From: CAIXLI01 sp964587125
GTDB taxonomy: Bacteria; Pseudomonadota; Alphaproteobacteria; UBA9219
NCBI GenBank assembly: GCA_964587125.1
Contig: CAZPKC010000006.1
Location: 41,885-105,884, forward strand
DNA: 64,000 nucleotides
Reading direction: 5' to 3'
Both the position numbers and the translations under genes were made by a program. The notes below the pieces were generated by a model that saw only the letters and a list, made by a program, of their open reading frames with translations, was not told where the DNA came from and did no database searches. Position 1 is the first letter of the stretch; every line of letters starts with the position of its first letter. Positions 43,503 to 51,431 of this stretch are shown here, in pieces.

Positions 43503-43841
43503 ATGGAATACAATGCGTCGCCTATAGGGGAAAATGTTCCCGATCTAACAAAGGCGACGGGTATGTTTAGAAATCCAGAATCCACGGCTCGAAAGCTTGC
43601 TGAGATAGAGAAAAAATCCCCAGCTCTCTATGACTGGGCGAAGCGTGTTGTGTATTCCTCCCCGAAAATTCACGAGAAGTATAGTAGGGATTTGAAAGAA
43701 GGCGTGAGGAGCAGGTTTAATAAAGAGATGGACGAAGCTCTGCCGGATATTCTTGGGGGCAGAAAACATGAGGCGAAACGTCCCGCAGGGGGTGGAATAT
43801 TAAACCGCGTAGGTTGTCTTGTTGGATATTTGGGTTTATAG
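43503..43841 (+). CDS. hypothetical AT-rich orphan protein (112 aa)
   Basis: Not recognised. The ATG at 43503 is preferred because GGAG at 43493-43496 is six bases upstream; an ATG at 43497 would be too close to it. The protein (MEYNASPIGENVPDL) is charged and mostly helical, with RKLAEIEKKSPALYDWAKRVV and a basic C-terminus ending in a short hydrophobic GCLVGYLGL. It is in an AT-rich segment with a second orphan and a plausible promoter upstream. Confidence 0.55.
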   Translation: MEYNASPIGENVPDLTKATGMFRNPESTARKLAEIEKKSPALYDWAKRVVYSSPKIHEKYSRDLKEGVRSRFNKEMDEALPDILGGRKHEAKRPAGGGILNRVGCLVGYLGL

Positions 43842-43922
43842 GTTTTTTTGATTTTGAGTTTGCCCCAAAAATTATATTTAATTTTCGATGTTTTATAATG
43901 AATTTTTCGAAACGGGGTTATT

Positions 43923-44600
43923 GTGCCTAAATATTCAAAACGAAAAACAAGAAAGACCCCAAAACAAAACAATGTCGGATCGGAAACTGATCCCGCACAA
44001 AGGATTCTTTCGCAATCCGCAAGGGTTTTTGGAAATATTTATAGGTCGGAAAAAGAACCTTTTATCTTGGCGGCTCGTGAGTATTTTAATGAAAGGGTTA
44101 AAGACGGGACGCTAAAAATTGATGCTGCGGAGAAAATTTTAAACACCCCCTCGATTCTTAAGAACTTTCTTGATACGGCAAAAAATATCTACGTTGAAAA
44201 TTTCAAAGAGACCCTTTTAAAAGCCCGCTATGAAAACTATGATTTAAACGTACTCAGTCTGCTTGAAACCATTCAGAAAAATACAAGTCTCCCCGTCGTT
44301 CTTTTTGCAGGAATCGTTTCCGGTTTAGTTTCCGGCGTGATTGTCGCTGCCGTATTTAGCCCCTTTTTTGCAGCTTATGCGCAACCTTCGATTAATAATC
44401 AAATTAAGAATAACGCGAGTGAAATAACAAAAGGACAAGCGCAAATATTTTATGCGAACATCTCGGCCAACAATTTTAATCTGTCGATCGGTAACGACAA
44501 TAAAACGATGAACAAAAGCTCGCTGTATTATAAAAATCAGACGGCACTTCGACCCAATAAAGGATATGACGCCAACTTCACAAACCGGTATCAACGATAG
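43923..44600 (+). CDS. hypothetical single-pass membrane protein
   Basis: A 225-residue protein starting with a GTG at 43923. It has a very basic N-terminus (MPKYSKRKTRKTPKQ), a helical region and one hydrophobic helix (about 124-152); the C-terminal part, rich in Asn, is likely on the other side of the membrane. I recognise no domain. Base use is more AT-rich than in surrounding housekeeping genes. It converges on purQ. Confidence 0.5.
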   Translation: MPKYSKRKTRKTPKQNNVGSETDPAQRILSQSARVFGNIYRSEKEPFILAAREYFNERVKDGTLKIDAAEKILNTPSILKNFLDTAKNIYVENFKETLLKARYENYDLNVLSLLETIQKNTSLPVVLFAGIVSGLVSGVIVAAVFSPFFAAYAQPSINNQIKNNASEITKGQAQIFYANISANNFNLSIGNDNKTMNKSSLYYKNQTALRPNKGYDANFTNRYQR

Positions 44601-44619
44601 AATCCGAAATAGTGATTGC

Positions 44620-45285
44620 CTACGCCGCCAGCGCTTGTGCAATGCTATCAAACAACAATTTTCCGTCCGTGCTGCCGTGAAGCTCTTCGTTCGCGTCTTC
44701 GGGATGCGGCATCATGCCCAGCACGTTGCGTTTCGCGTTAAAAATACCCGCGATGTCGTTGATGGAGCCGTTCGGATTCTCGCGGTAGCGGAACGCCACG
44801 CGGCCTTCGCCTTCGATTTCCTTCAGCGTTTCAGGTTCGGCGAAATAGTTGCCGTCGCCGTGCGCGATAATCATGCGCAAATCCTGCCCCTTGCGGCACA
44901 GCTTGGTGAAATCGCTGTCGGCGTTTTCGACTTTAAGCGTGACGGACTTGCAGATGAATTTCAGGTTTTTGTTATGTAGAAGGATGCCGGGCAAAAGGCC
45001 GGATTCGCACAAAATCTGGAAGCCGTTGCAGATGCCCCAGACGCGCACGCCCTGCGCGGCCCGCGCTTTGACTTCCCGCATGATCGGCGCGTGCGCGGCC
45101 ATAGCGCCCGTGCGCAAATAATCGCCGTATGAAAAACCGCCCGGAAGCAGGATCAGATCGACTTTCGGCAACGTTCTGTCCGTATGCCAAACCATATGCG
45201 GCTTATGCCCCGTCGCGCTTTCAAGCGCCAAAACCGCGTCGCGCTCGCGGTTTGTGCCCGGAAATACGATAATCGCTGATTGCAT
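44620..45285 (-). CDS. purQ: phosphoribosylformylglycinamidine synthase subunit PurQ
   Basis: Glutaminase subunit of FGAM synthase in purine synthesis, in the PurS-PurQ-PurL type complex. The class I amidotransferase triad is seen: GICNGFQIL (Cys nucleophile) and HPED (His, Glu near the C-terminus), with FPGTNRERD at the start. The ATG at 45285 (MQSAIIVFPGTN) is used, giving 221 residues; longer starts add non-conserved residues. purS and purL are not adjacent, unlike the common order. Confidence 0.95.
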   Translation of the reverse strand: MQSAIIVFPGTNRERDAVLALESATGHKPHMVWHTDRTLPKVDLILLPGGFSYGDYLRTGAMAAHAPIMREVKARAAQGVRVWGICNGFQILCESGLLPGILLHNKNLKFICKSVTLKVENADSDFTKLCRKGQDLRMIIAHGDGNYFAEPETLKEIEGEGRVAFRYRENPNGSINDIAGIFNAKRNVLGMMPHPEDANEELHGSTDGKLLFDSIAQALAA

Positions 45286-45399
45286 AATTAAATTAATCCC
45301 GAATTCTGTGGAAAGCACGGCCAACTTAGGGCATTTTGTGAAGGAATAAAAGTGGGTAGTCGTTCATTTCGTAAAAATCCGTTGAACGGAAAGAAAAAC

Positions 45400-45547
45400 A
45401 GGCCCTTTGCATAACCCGCTCGGACGAGGGGAATGCGAGGAGCCCACGGAGCGCAGGACCGCAAGCGTACTCTAAGGTACGTGCGGATCCGAGCACCGGA
45501 GCGACGAAGCAGTCACCCGTCCGAGTTAGGGTTAGGCAAGGGGCCTT
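45400..45547. other. long structured element directly before rodA
   Basis: The outer arms (45400-45426 and 45518-45547) pair over about 25 positions, including a perfect CTCGGACG/CGTCCGAG stem. Inside is another stem (CCGCA-AG-CGTAC, 45459-45470, with GTACG-TGCGG, 45477-45486). The structure ends two bases before the rodA ATG at 45549, and the only ribosome-like run (AAGGGG, 45538-45543) is in its right arm. It could be a repeat element, a small RNA or a folded leader. An open frame on the opposite strand across it is not considered a gene. Confidence 0.65.
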
Positions 45548-45548
45548 A

Positions 45549-46688
45549 ATGTCGCGACTTTCGACCTCAGACAACCTCAGCATCCCCGAAAAATTGCGGC
45601 TTCTGAACTGGGGCATGATCGCGCTGATCGTCGCGATCGGCTTGATCGGCGTCGCGCTTTTGTACTCCGCGGGCGGAAAAAGCTGGTCGCCGTGGGCGGG
45701 GCCTCAATTGGGGCGATTCGCGGTTGGCTTGTGTTTGATGATGTTTATTTCCTTAACGGACGTTCGGGTCTGGCTGCAATTCGCCTATCCGATGTACGGC
45801 ATCATGTTGCTGCTTTTGCTCGTGGTCGAAATTATGGGACACGTCGGCATGGGCGCCCAACGCTGGATCAATCTCGGATTCATCGTCATCCAACCCTCGG
45901 AACTTATGAAGATCACGCTCGTGCTGGCGCTGGCAAAATATTTCCACGGCCTTTCGCTCGAAGACATCGGGCAGCCCCTCAAGCTTCTGGCTCCGATTTT
46001 TATGGTTGCGGCTCCCGTCGGCTTGGTTCTTATGCAGCCTAATTTGGGCACGGCATTGCTTTTGACGCTGGGAAGCGGCGCGGTTTTCTTCGCGGGAGGC
46101 GTGCGCTGGTGGAAATTCGTCGTCGTAATCGCCCTCGTCGCCGCCGTTTTGCCGATCGCTTGGGAGCATCTGCACGATTACCAGAAGGCCCGCCTGCTGA
46201 CGTTTTTGAATCCGGAAGCCGATCCGTTGGGGCACGGCTATAATATCCTGCAATCGAAGATCGCGATGGGATCGGGCGGATTGTTCGGGCGCGGGTTCGG
46301 CCAAGGCACGCAAAGCCAACTGCAATTTTTGCCCGAAAAACACACCGATTTCATTTTCGTGGTTTTGGCCGAGGAATTCGGGATGTTGGGAGCCTTGTTC
46401 CTCCTTGCGCTCTATTTCCTGCTGATCGCCTACGGATATATGATCGCGCTGACCTGCCGGAACCAGTTCGGACGCCTGACGGCTTTCGGCCTGACGACGA
46501 CGCTTTTTCTTTACGTGTTCGTCAACGTGGCAATGGTCACGGGAACGATCCCCGTCGTGGGCATTCCCCTGCCCCTTGTTTCCTACGGGGGCACGGCGAT
46601 GCTGACGTTGCTTGTCGGATGCGGGATTCTGCTCTCGATCTCCGTGCATCGCGACCTGCGGATTTCGCGGACGGGGCTTAACGAATAA
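45549..46688 (+). CDS. rodA: rod shape-determining glycosyltransferase RodA
   Basis: SEDS-family peptidoglycan polymerase of the elongation machinery. The 379-residue protein has about ten membrane helices and SEDS landmarks: GAQRWINLGFIVIQPSELMK, the KHTDFIFVVLAEEFG loop and PLVSYGGTAML. It carries the RodA-type YILQSK-like NILQSKIAMGSGG segment rather than the FtsW variant, so RodA is preferred over FtsW. No mrdA (PBP2) gene is adjacent. The start follows the structured element at 45400-45547. Confidence 0.92.
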   Translation: MSRLSTSDNLSIPEKLRLLNWGMIALIVAIGLIGVALLYSAGGKSWSPWAGPQLGRFAVGLCLMMFISLTDVRVWLQFAYPMYGIMLLLLLVVEIMGHVGMGAQRWINLGFIVIQPSELMKITLVLALAKYFHGLSLEDIGQPLKLLAPIFMVAAPVGLVLMQPNLGTALLLTLGSGAVFFAGGVRWWKFVVVIALVAAVLPIAWEHLHDYQKARLLTFLNPEADPLGHGYNILQSKIAMGSGGLFGRGFGQGTQSQLQFLPEKHTDFIFVVLAEEFGMLGALFLLALYFLLIAYGYMIALTCRNQFGRLTAFGLTTTLFLYVFVNVAMVTGTIPVVGIPLPLVSYGGTAMLTLLVGCGILLSISVHRDLRISRTGLNE

Positions 46689-46790
46689 CCCTTTGCCTTA
46701 AAGAATCATTTTAGCGCATTGAAGTTATTGCTTTCTTGGTTAAAATTTACCATAATCTCGCGCTTCTCTCTTTTGTTCCCTTTAGCATCC

Positions 46791-49208
46791 ATGTCCGGTC
46801 CCTCCTCCTCCTTTGGCGTCGGTCGTTTTACGGCGCTTGTCCTTGGGCTTGTGGTTTTTGTCTGCGTCACGATGATCGGCGGGACAAGCTACTTGAAATA
46901 CCGGCTTGATCGCGCCGAAACGACGCTCGCCGCCCCGGACAACGCGCTTGCCGACAATCAGGATTTGTTCGGACAATTGCGTCAGGAATGGGGTTTCGGC
47001 GGATTCCTCGGACTCGCGCAAAAATACGTCTTCACCCACGACGCTTCGGGCCTTCCGGAAATGAAGGAGCGGATCAAATCCGCCGATGCGATCGTCGCCG
47101 GTTTATCGGAGAAAACGTCTCCGCAAACGAGGGCGGAGCTGGCTTCCATCGCCTCGCTGTTCGACGACGCTTTGCAAAAAATCGAAGCGCCAGCCGGAGG
47201 AGAACTCTCGAACGAAGTCACCGTCGCCGATCTTGCCCCGCTTTACGCCGCAATGCCGACCCTCGACGCGCGCAGAACGGCGGATAACGCCGAAGCGCGC
47301 TTTGCCGCGCAAAATCAGGCCCAGTTCTGGGCGATGCTGCTGACGATCGCGAGCTGGTTCAGCCTCATTCTCGCCGCCGCCTGCGCCGCGGGAATTTATC
47401 TCGTCCTGCGCGACAAGCAATCCGCGCCTTTGCGCGCCTTGGCGCAAAGCATCCAGAATATGGCGCACGGCGACATGCGCACCGCCATTTGGGGAACGGA
47501 ACGCCGCGATATGATCGGCGAACTGGCGCGCGCGCTGGACCTTGCGCGCTACCATTTCAGCCATCTGCCCGATTTGTCGCTTCTGAGCGACGAAGGCCCC
47601 GTGCGCCTGCGTTTCGAAGGCGGGACGCGGTCGCTGTTCGAGGCGATGATGAAGGCGCTTTCCGAAGACTCCGAAAACATTCACAAGCAATCGTCGTCCC
47701 TCACGTCCGATGTCAACCAGCAAAAGGAATCCATTGCGGCTTTGGCGGAGAAAGTCGAAGCGATTTTGCGGAATATCGGCGAGCGCGGCCAGAACGGCGA
47801 TAAGCTGATCGCGCAGGCTATCAAGGAAATGGCGGGCGGCGTCGAAAATCTGAAAAATTCCCACGCCCATGCCGCCGATCAGCTGGGCCGCCTGATCCCC
47901 GTCATTCAGGACCGCGCCCAAGGGCTTGCCGAGATCACGCAAATTACGGGCAAGCAGCTTACCCATACGTTGCAATCCCTCGCCTCCAGCGAAATGAGCC
48001 TGAAATCGAACGCGGAAAAGTCGAAGGAGACGCTGGCCAAGCTTTCCTCGACGGCGGACGATTTGGGCGCGCGTTTATTCGGCGCGATCAATCTGCTTCA
48101 GGCCAGCGGCAAGGTTTTGGGCGAAACCACCGAAAATATCAAAAGCCGGTGGAACGATATCGCCCCCGTGCAGGATTGGAGCGGACGTTTGGATGAAATC
48201 GCAAAAGCCCTGTCCGGATTGCAATCGAAGCTCAACGCGCAAACGGACGCGCAGCTTGGCCTGGCCAAGGCTTTGGAACAGACGTTCGAGCATAACAAAG
48301 CCGCGTCGGATAAGGCGCAGCTGGGCATAGCCAAAGCTTTGGAGCAGGGTTTAGAGCAAAGCAAAACCGCGGCGGAGGAGGCGCAAAAATCCGCTCTGGC
48401 CCCGCTCCTCGGCCAGCTTGAGCAAATCCTGAGCCAGTTGGCCGCGCTGCAAGCGAAGCTGGATGAGCAACCGAAAACGCAAGCAGAGGCGGCGCAGGCG
48501 CCCGCCCCGGTTGCTTCGCAAGACGGTCTCTCGGCGATCGGAGACAAAATTTCGGAACTTGCCGATCTGGACGGAAAAATCGCCGTATTTGTCTCGGCCC
48601 TCCCGGGCGACATGCGCCAGGCCTTGCGCGAGGAAATCCAGAAGCTGCTCGATCAAAATACCGCCGCAGGGCTTCAGGAAAAACTTGCCGCTTTGCAGGA
48701 GGATATGAAAAAAACGCTGGGCGCATCGCCCGAATTGACGGGCCAGATTCTCGGAATCGGAAAGCTGTTGGCCGCGCGTATCGACTCCCAATGCGCCGCT
48801 CTTGACGGCAAGCAACAAGAAATCAAAGCCAAACTGGCGGAACTCGAAACCTCCCTTGCTTCCACGCACCGCGTCGCCGAAGGCCTGCAACAGGAAATGG
48901 CGAAGCCTGCGAAGCCGGTTGCTTTGCCGCCGGAACTGCAACAGCAATTCCTCGACCAATGGTTCCAGATGTCGGCGCAGATCGAAGCCTCGCGCGCAAG
49001 CCTTGCCGCGTCCGTTTCCGAACAACTCCACGAAATGGAAGGGCATCTTGCCGCCTCGAAGGCCCCGGCTGCGGCGAAGAGCACGTCGGATTACGAAGTG
49101 CAAATCCAGATCGAGAAACAAACGGAAATTTTGGGCGAGCTTGTGGGCACGCTCGGCCTTCTCGACGCGCACATGCAGCAGATCAAAACGGAAATGCACA
49201 AGGCATAA
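46791..49208 (+). CDS. HAMP-domain coiled-coil membrane protein without chemoreceptor signalling tip
   Basis: An 805-residue protein with two membrane helices (about 12-34 and 179-207) around a periplasmic sensor-size domain, a HAMP-like linker (about 208-260), and then about 540 residues of nearly continuous coiled coil. The hairpin tip sequence of methyl-accepting chemotaxis proteins is absent. An internal tandem repeat of 22 residues (AQLGLAKALEQ and AQLGIAKALEQ units) is seen near the middle. The ATG at 46791 (MSGPSSSF) is used rather than a TTG further upstream. It may be a sensor scaffold or structural envelope protein; function unknown. No chemotaxis gene is nearby. Confidence 0.7.
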   Translation: MSGPSSSFGVGRFTALVLGLVVFVCVTMIGGTSYLKYRLDRAETTLAAPDNALADNQDLFGQLRQEWGFGGFLGLAQKYVFTHDASGLPEMKERIKSADAIVAGLSEKTSPQTRAELASIASLFDDALQKIEAPAGGELSNEVTVADLAPLYAAMPTLDARRTADNAEARFAAQNQAQFWAMLLTIASWFSLILAAACAAGIYLVLRDKQSAPLRALAQSIQNMAHGDMRTAIWGTERRDMIGELARALDLARYHFSHLPDLSLLSDEGPVRLRFEGGTRSLFEAMMKALSEDSENIHKQSSSLTSDVNQQKESIAALAEKVEAILRNIGERGQNGDKLIAQAIKEMAGGVENLKNSHAHAADQLGRLIPVIQDRAQGLAEITQITGKQLTHTLQSLASSEMSLKSNAEKSKETLAKLSSTADDLGARLFGAINLLQASGKVLGETTENIKSRWNDIAPVQDWSGRLDEIAKALSGLQSKLNAQTDAQLGLAKALEQTFEHNKAASDKAQLGIAKALEQGLEQSKTAAEEAQKSALAPLLGQLEQILSQLAALQAKLDEQPKTQAEAAQAPAPVASQDGLSAIGDKISELADLDGKIAVFVSALPGDMRQALREEIQKLLDQNTAAGLQEKLAALQEDMKKTLGASPELTGQILGIGKLLAARIDSQCAALDGKQQEIKAKLAELETSLASTHRVAEGLQQEMAKPAKPVALPPELQQQFLDQWFQMSAQIEASRASLAASVSEQLHEMEGHLAASKAPAAAKSTSDYEVQIQIEKQTEILGELVGTLGLLDAHMQQIKTEMHKA

Positions 49209-49476
49209 ATAACGCTTCGCCGATCAATCAACGAACGATTTTTGCGGAAGACGCCACCGAATTTCGGCAACGGGGAACTTGCGGCTCGAAACAGGACGGC
49301 ACAATTTCGCATCCTATCATGAAATCATCGCGATGGCTCGTGATTTATTTCATTCAAACCCCGCCGTTAACCAAATTTTTCTCTTTTTGCTTTCATGAAA
49401 CCGACCGTATATTTCGCGCGAGAAAACTAATTATTTCTCACTTATGTTTTACTCCATTATAGAAGGAGAAAATGTC

Positions 49477-49905
49477 ATGCCCAACGTCGTCTTAAAAAGA
49501 TTTAGAGGCCTTCTCCGCGTCGGACACCTTCCGAATTTAGAAAACGTATCGATCGACGCCGGAGATATTGAAATGATCGGCGTTAAAACTCACCTCCCTA
49601 AGGCCGATATTTACGTGGCTTCCGTCAGCATCAAAGGCTTTCCCAAAGAGATGAGGGTTATGGTGAGCGGGAAAATAGGCTCCAGGAATTATAATCTCAA
49701 AGAAGACTACAATGCCGCCAGTTACGGGGTTTCCCGGGTTGAGACTCCCGAAGGCAGCGTTTGCATCAAACGCGGCGCAGTAACAAAACACCGTCCCGCG
49801 GGCCTTCTATTTGGAAGGAAAAAAACATGCCTCGTTTTCGATAGCGGAAACAAAAGAGTATGTCCCTTGCCGCCGACTGACGTTGAAAAATCATTACATC
49901 TCTGA
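49477..49905 (+). CDS. hypothetical protein (142 aa)
   Basis: Not recognised. The ATG at 49477 is supported by AAGGAG at 49463-49468, eight bases upstream. The product (MPNVVLKRFRGLLRVGHL) is basic, with beta-rich-looking segments (DIYVASVSIKGFPKEMRVMVSG) and no membrane segment. It ends just before the HAD-like gene, 50 bases from its chosen start, on the same strand. Confidence 0.6.
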   Translation: MPNVVLKRFRGLLRVGHLPNLENVSIDAGDIEMIGVKTHLPKADIYVASVSIKGFPKEMRVMVSGKIGSRNYNLKEDYNAASYGVSRVETPEGSVCIKRGAVTKHRPAGLLFGRKKTCLVFDSGNKRVCPLPPTDVEKSLHL

Positions 49906-49955
49906 TGGGTGGGGGCAGATTTCAAGGTCCGCCCTTATTACAAGGAAACATTGCC

Positions 49956-50774
49956 ATGCTTGAAAATCCCATCTATGCGAAAAAAATCCTTCTTGCCGTC
50001 ACGCCGACCGATTTGCTCGTGATGAGCGAAGACATCGTCGTTCCAAGCCTTCTGGAGCGGATCAACCAATTATATCCCGGACTTACGTTGACGATGAGCG
50101 ACTATAATGCTCAGCTCAAAGGACTGGGACGGCGGAAGCTTTGCGATAAAATTACGGAATCCTTTCCGGACCGAGTCTCTGGCCGCGTTCTCGACGTTAC
50201 TGAAATATATAAAGGCCGCGACGCCGCGTGCATGGACGCCTATGCCAACATCGGAACCAAAATGGCGGACGGCGCCATCGAAGCCCTGACGGAAGTCAAA
50301 GGGATGGGAGTCGAGCTCGTTCTTGTTTCGAACAATTCCGTTCAACGCGGAACGCGCGCGATTAAATCCGCCGATAACAAGCGCGGCGACGAATTGCTGC
50401 GTTTGTTCGACGGAAATTTCTACGAGGCGCAAAGCTTTCAATCGCAAGACCCCGCGGCGACCGTCGGAACGGCTTTAGAATATTTTTGCCGTCATGAAAA
50501 AGTCGAAAAAGAAAATACCCTTGTTTTTTGCCGCGCCTCCGGCGTGCAATCGTTCGCCGATGCCGGATTTGCGAATATCATCGGCTCGATCGGTGGCTCG
50601 AAAACGATCGAAAAGGATGCTGAAAAGCTGAAATCGGCGGGCGCGATTGAAGTCGTCGGGCCTCTTTCGGATTTGCCTGCGGCCATTTCGGCGATCCTGA
50701 AAGAACGCATCCTTCAGCCGGACGCGCATGGAGAACCGAAAACGTCTCCGCGGAGCAAGCAGCATAATAAATAA
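49956..50774 (+). CDS. HAD-like protein lacking the catalytic DxD
   Basis: A 272-residue protein that resembles haloacid dehalogenase-type phosphatases: a motif II-like VELVLVSNNS (Ser-Asn-Asn), and a C-terminal part like LVFCRASGVQSFADAGFANIIG with the end-strand motif. The motif I strand reads ILLAVTPTDLLVMSED; where family members have DxD, this has Thr16 and Thr18, so the aspartate nucleophile is gone. It may be a binding or regulatory relative. AAGGA precedes the ATG at 49956; a longer in-frame start is less supported. The family link is by overall pattern and not certain. Confidence 0.6.
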   Translation: MLENPIYAKKILLAVTPTDLLVMSEDIVVPSLLERINQLYPGLTLTMSDYNAQLKGLGRRKLCDKITESFPDRVSGRVLDVTEIYKGRDAACMDAYANIGTKMADGAIEALTEVKGMGVELVLVSNNSVQRGTRAIKSADNKRGDELLRLFDGNFYEAQSFQSQDPAATVGTALEYFCRHEKVEKENTLVFCRASGVQSFADAGFANIIGSIGGSKTIEKDAEKLKSAGAIEVVGPLSDLPAAISAILKERILQPDAHGEPKTSPRSKQHNK

Positions 50775-50783
50775 CGCGCTGCC

Positions 50784-51428
50784 CTAACCGCCTATCAAAT
50801 TCTTGATCGCTCCGAGGGCTTCCAGGGCCTTGCCGATGCCGCGCGACACATTGAAGAGATCGGATGTTTGCGCGGGATGCAGCGCCAGATAACTTAGGGC
50901 CTTCAATCCCTTGATGCTTCCGTCCTCCGCAATGGAGGCCATGACGAACGGCGGCACGTTCATGACGGAATCGTCGCATACCGCGCGCACGACCGTAAGC
51001 GGCAACCCGGCTTCCGCCGCGACTTCCGCCGCGCATTGGCTTTCCATATCGACGATCGCGCAGCCCGTGCTTTGAAAAAGCGCGTCTTTTTCGGCAATCG
51101 TCGCCACGAGAACTTCCGAGCCATAAACGCCGCCGCGCTTGGAATGGGGAATCTTGTTGGCCAAGTCGCGGCCCCACGCCTCGTCGCACATCCATTGCCC
51201 CGCCGCCGACGCCACGCGCGTTCCGATGAACACGTCGCCCAGATGCACGGAAGAATCCAAAGAACCCGCGATTCCGAAACTCATCAATTTTGTCGCGCCC
51301 ATTGCGACCAATTCCCGCGCCAACTCGCGGGCTTTATGGGGCCGCGCGGCGGCGCACGCGACGATCGCCCCGCGGATTTTGCTGGCTATTTTCTTTTCCG
51401 ATTTGAGGCCGCAGAGAATTCCGAGCAT
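50784..51428 (-). CDS. hpnG: hopanoid-associated nucleoside phosphorylase (HpnG-like)
   Basis: A 214-residue purine nucleoside phosphorylase-fold protein. In hopanoid gene clusters this gene (hpnG) removes adenine from adenosylhopane to give ribosylhopane. Features are LMSFGIAGSLD near residue 50, the catalytic-type CAIVDMESQCAAEVA with Glu, and VRAVCDDS. It lies 3 bases downstream of the squalene-hopene cyclase gene on the same strand, which strongly supports this role. Confidence 0.85.
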   Translation of the reverse strand: MLGILCGLKSEKKIASKIRGAIVACAAARPHKARELARELVAMGATKLMSFGIAGSLDSSVHLGDVFIGTRVASAAGQWMCDEAWGRDLANKIPHSKRGGVYGSEVLVATIAEKDALFQSTGCAIVDMESQCAAEVAAEAGLPLTVVRAVCDDSVMNVPPFVMASIAEDGSIKGLKALSYLALHPAQTSDLFNVSRGIGKALEALGAIKNLIGG

Positions 51429-51431
51429 GAC

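Noticed and set aside
45326..45616. 96-codon minus-strand frame over the rodA leader
   Set aside because: Runs through a folded, non-coding element and into rodA; no ribosome site and no protein features.
49209..49476. Possible gene or RNA between the coiled-coil gene and the 49477 gene
   Set aside because: No open frame with a ribosome site, no stable hairpin and no terminator could be supported in these 268 bases.
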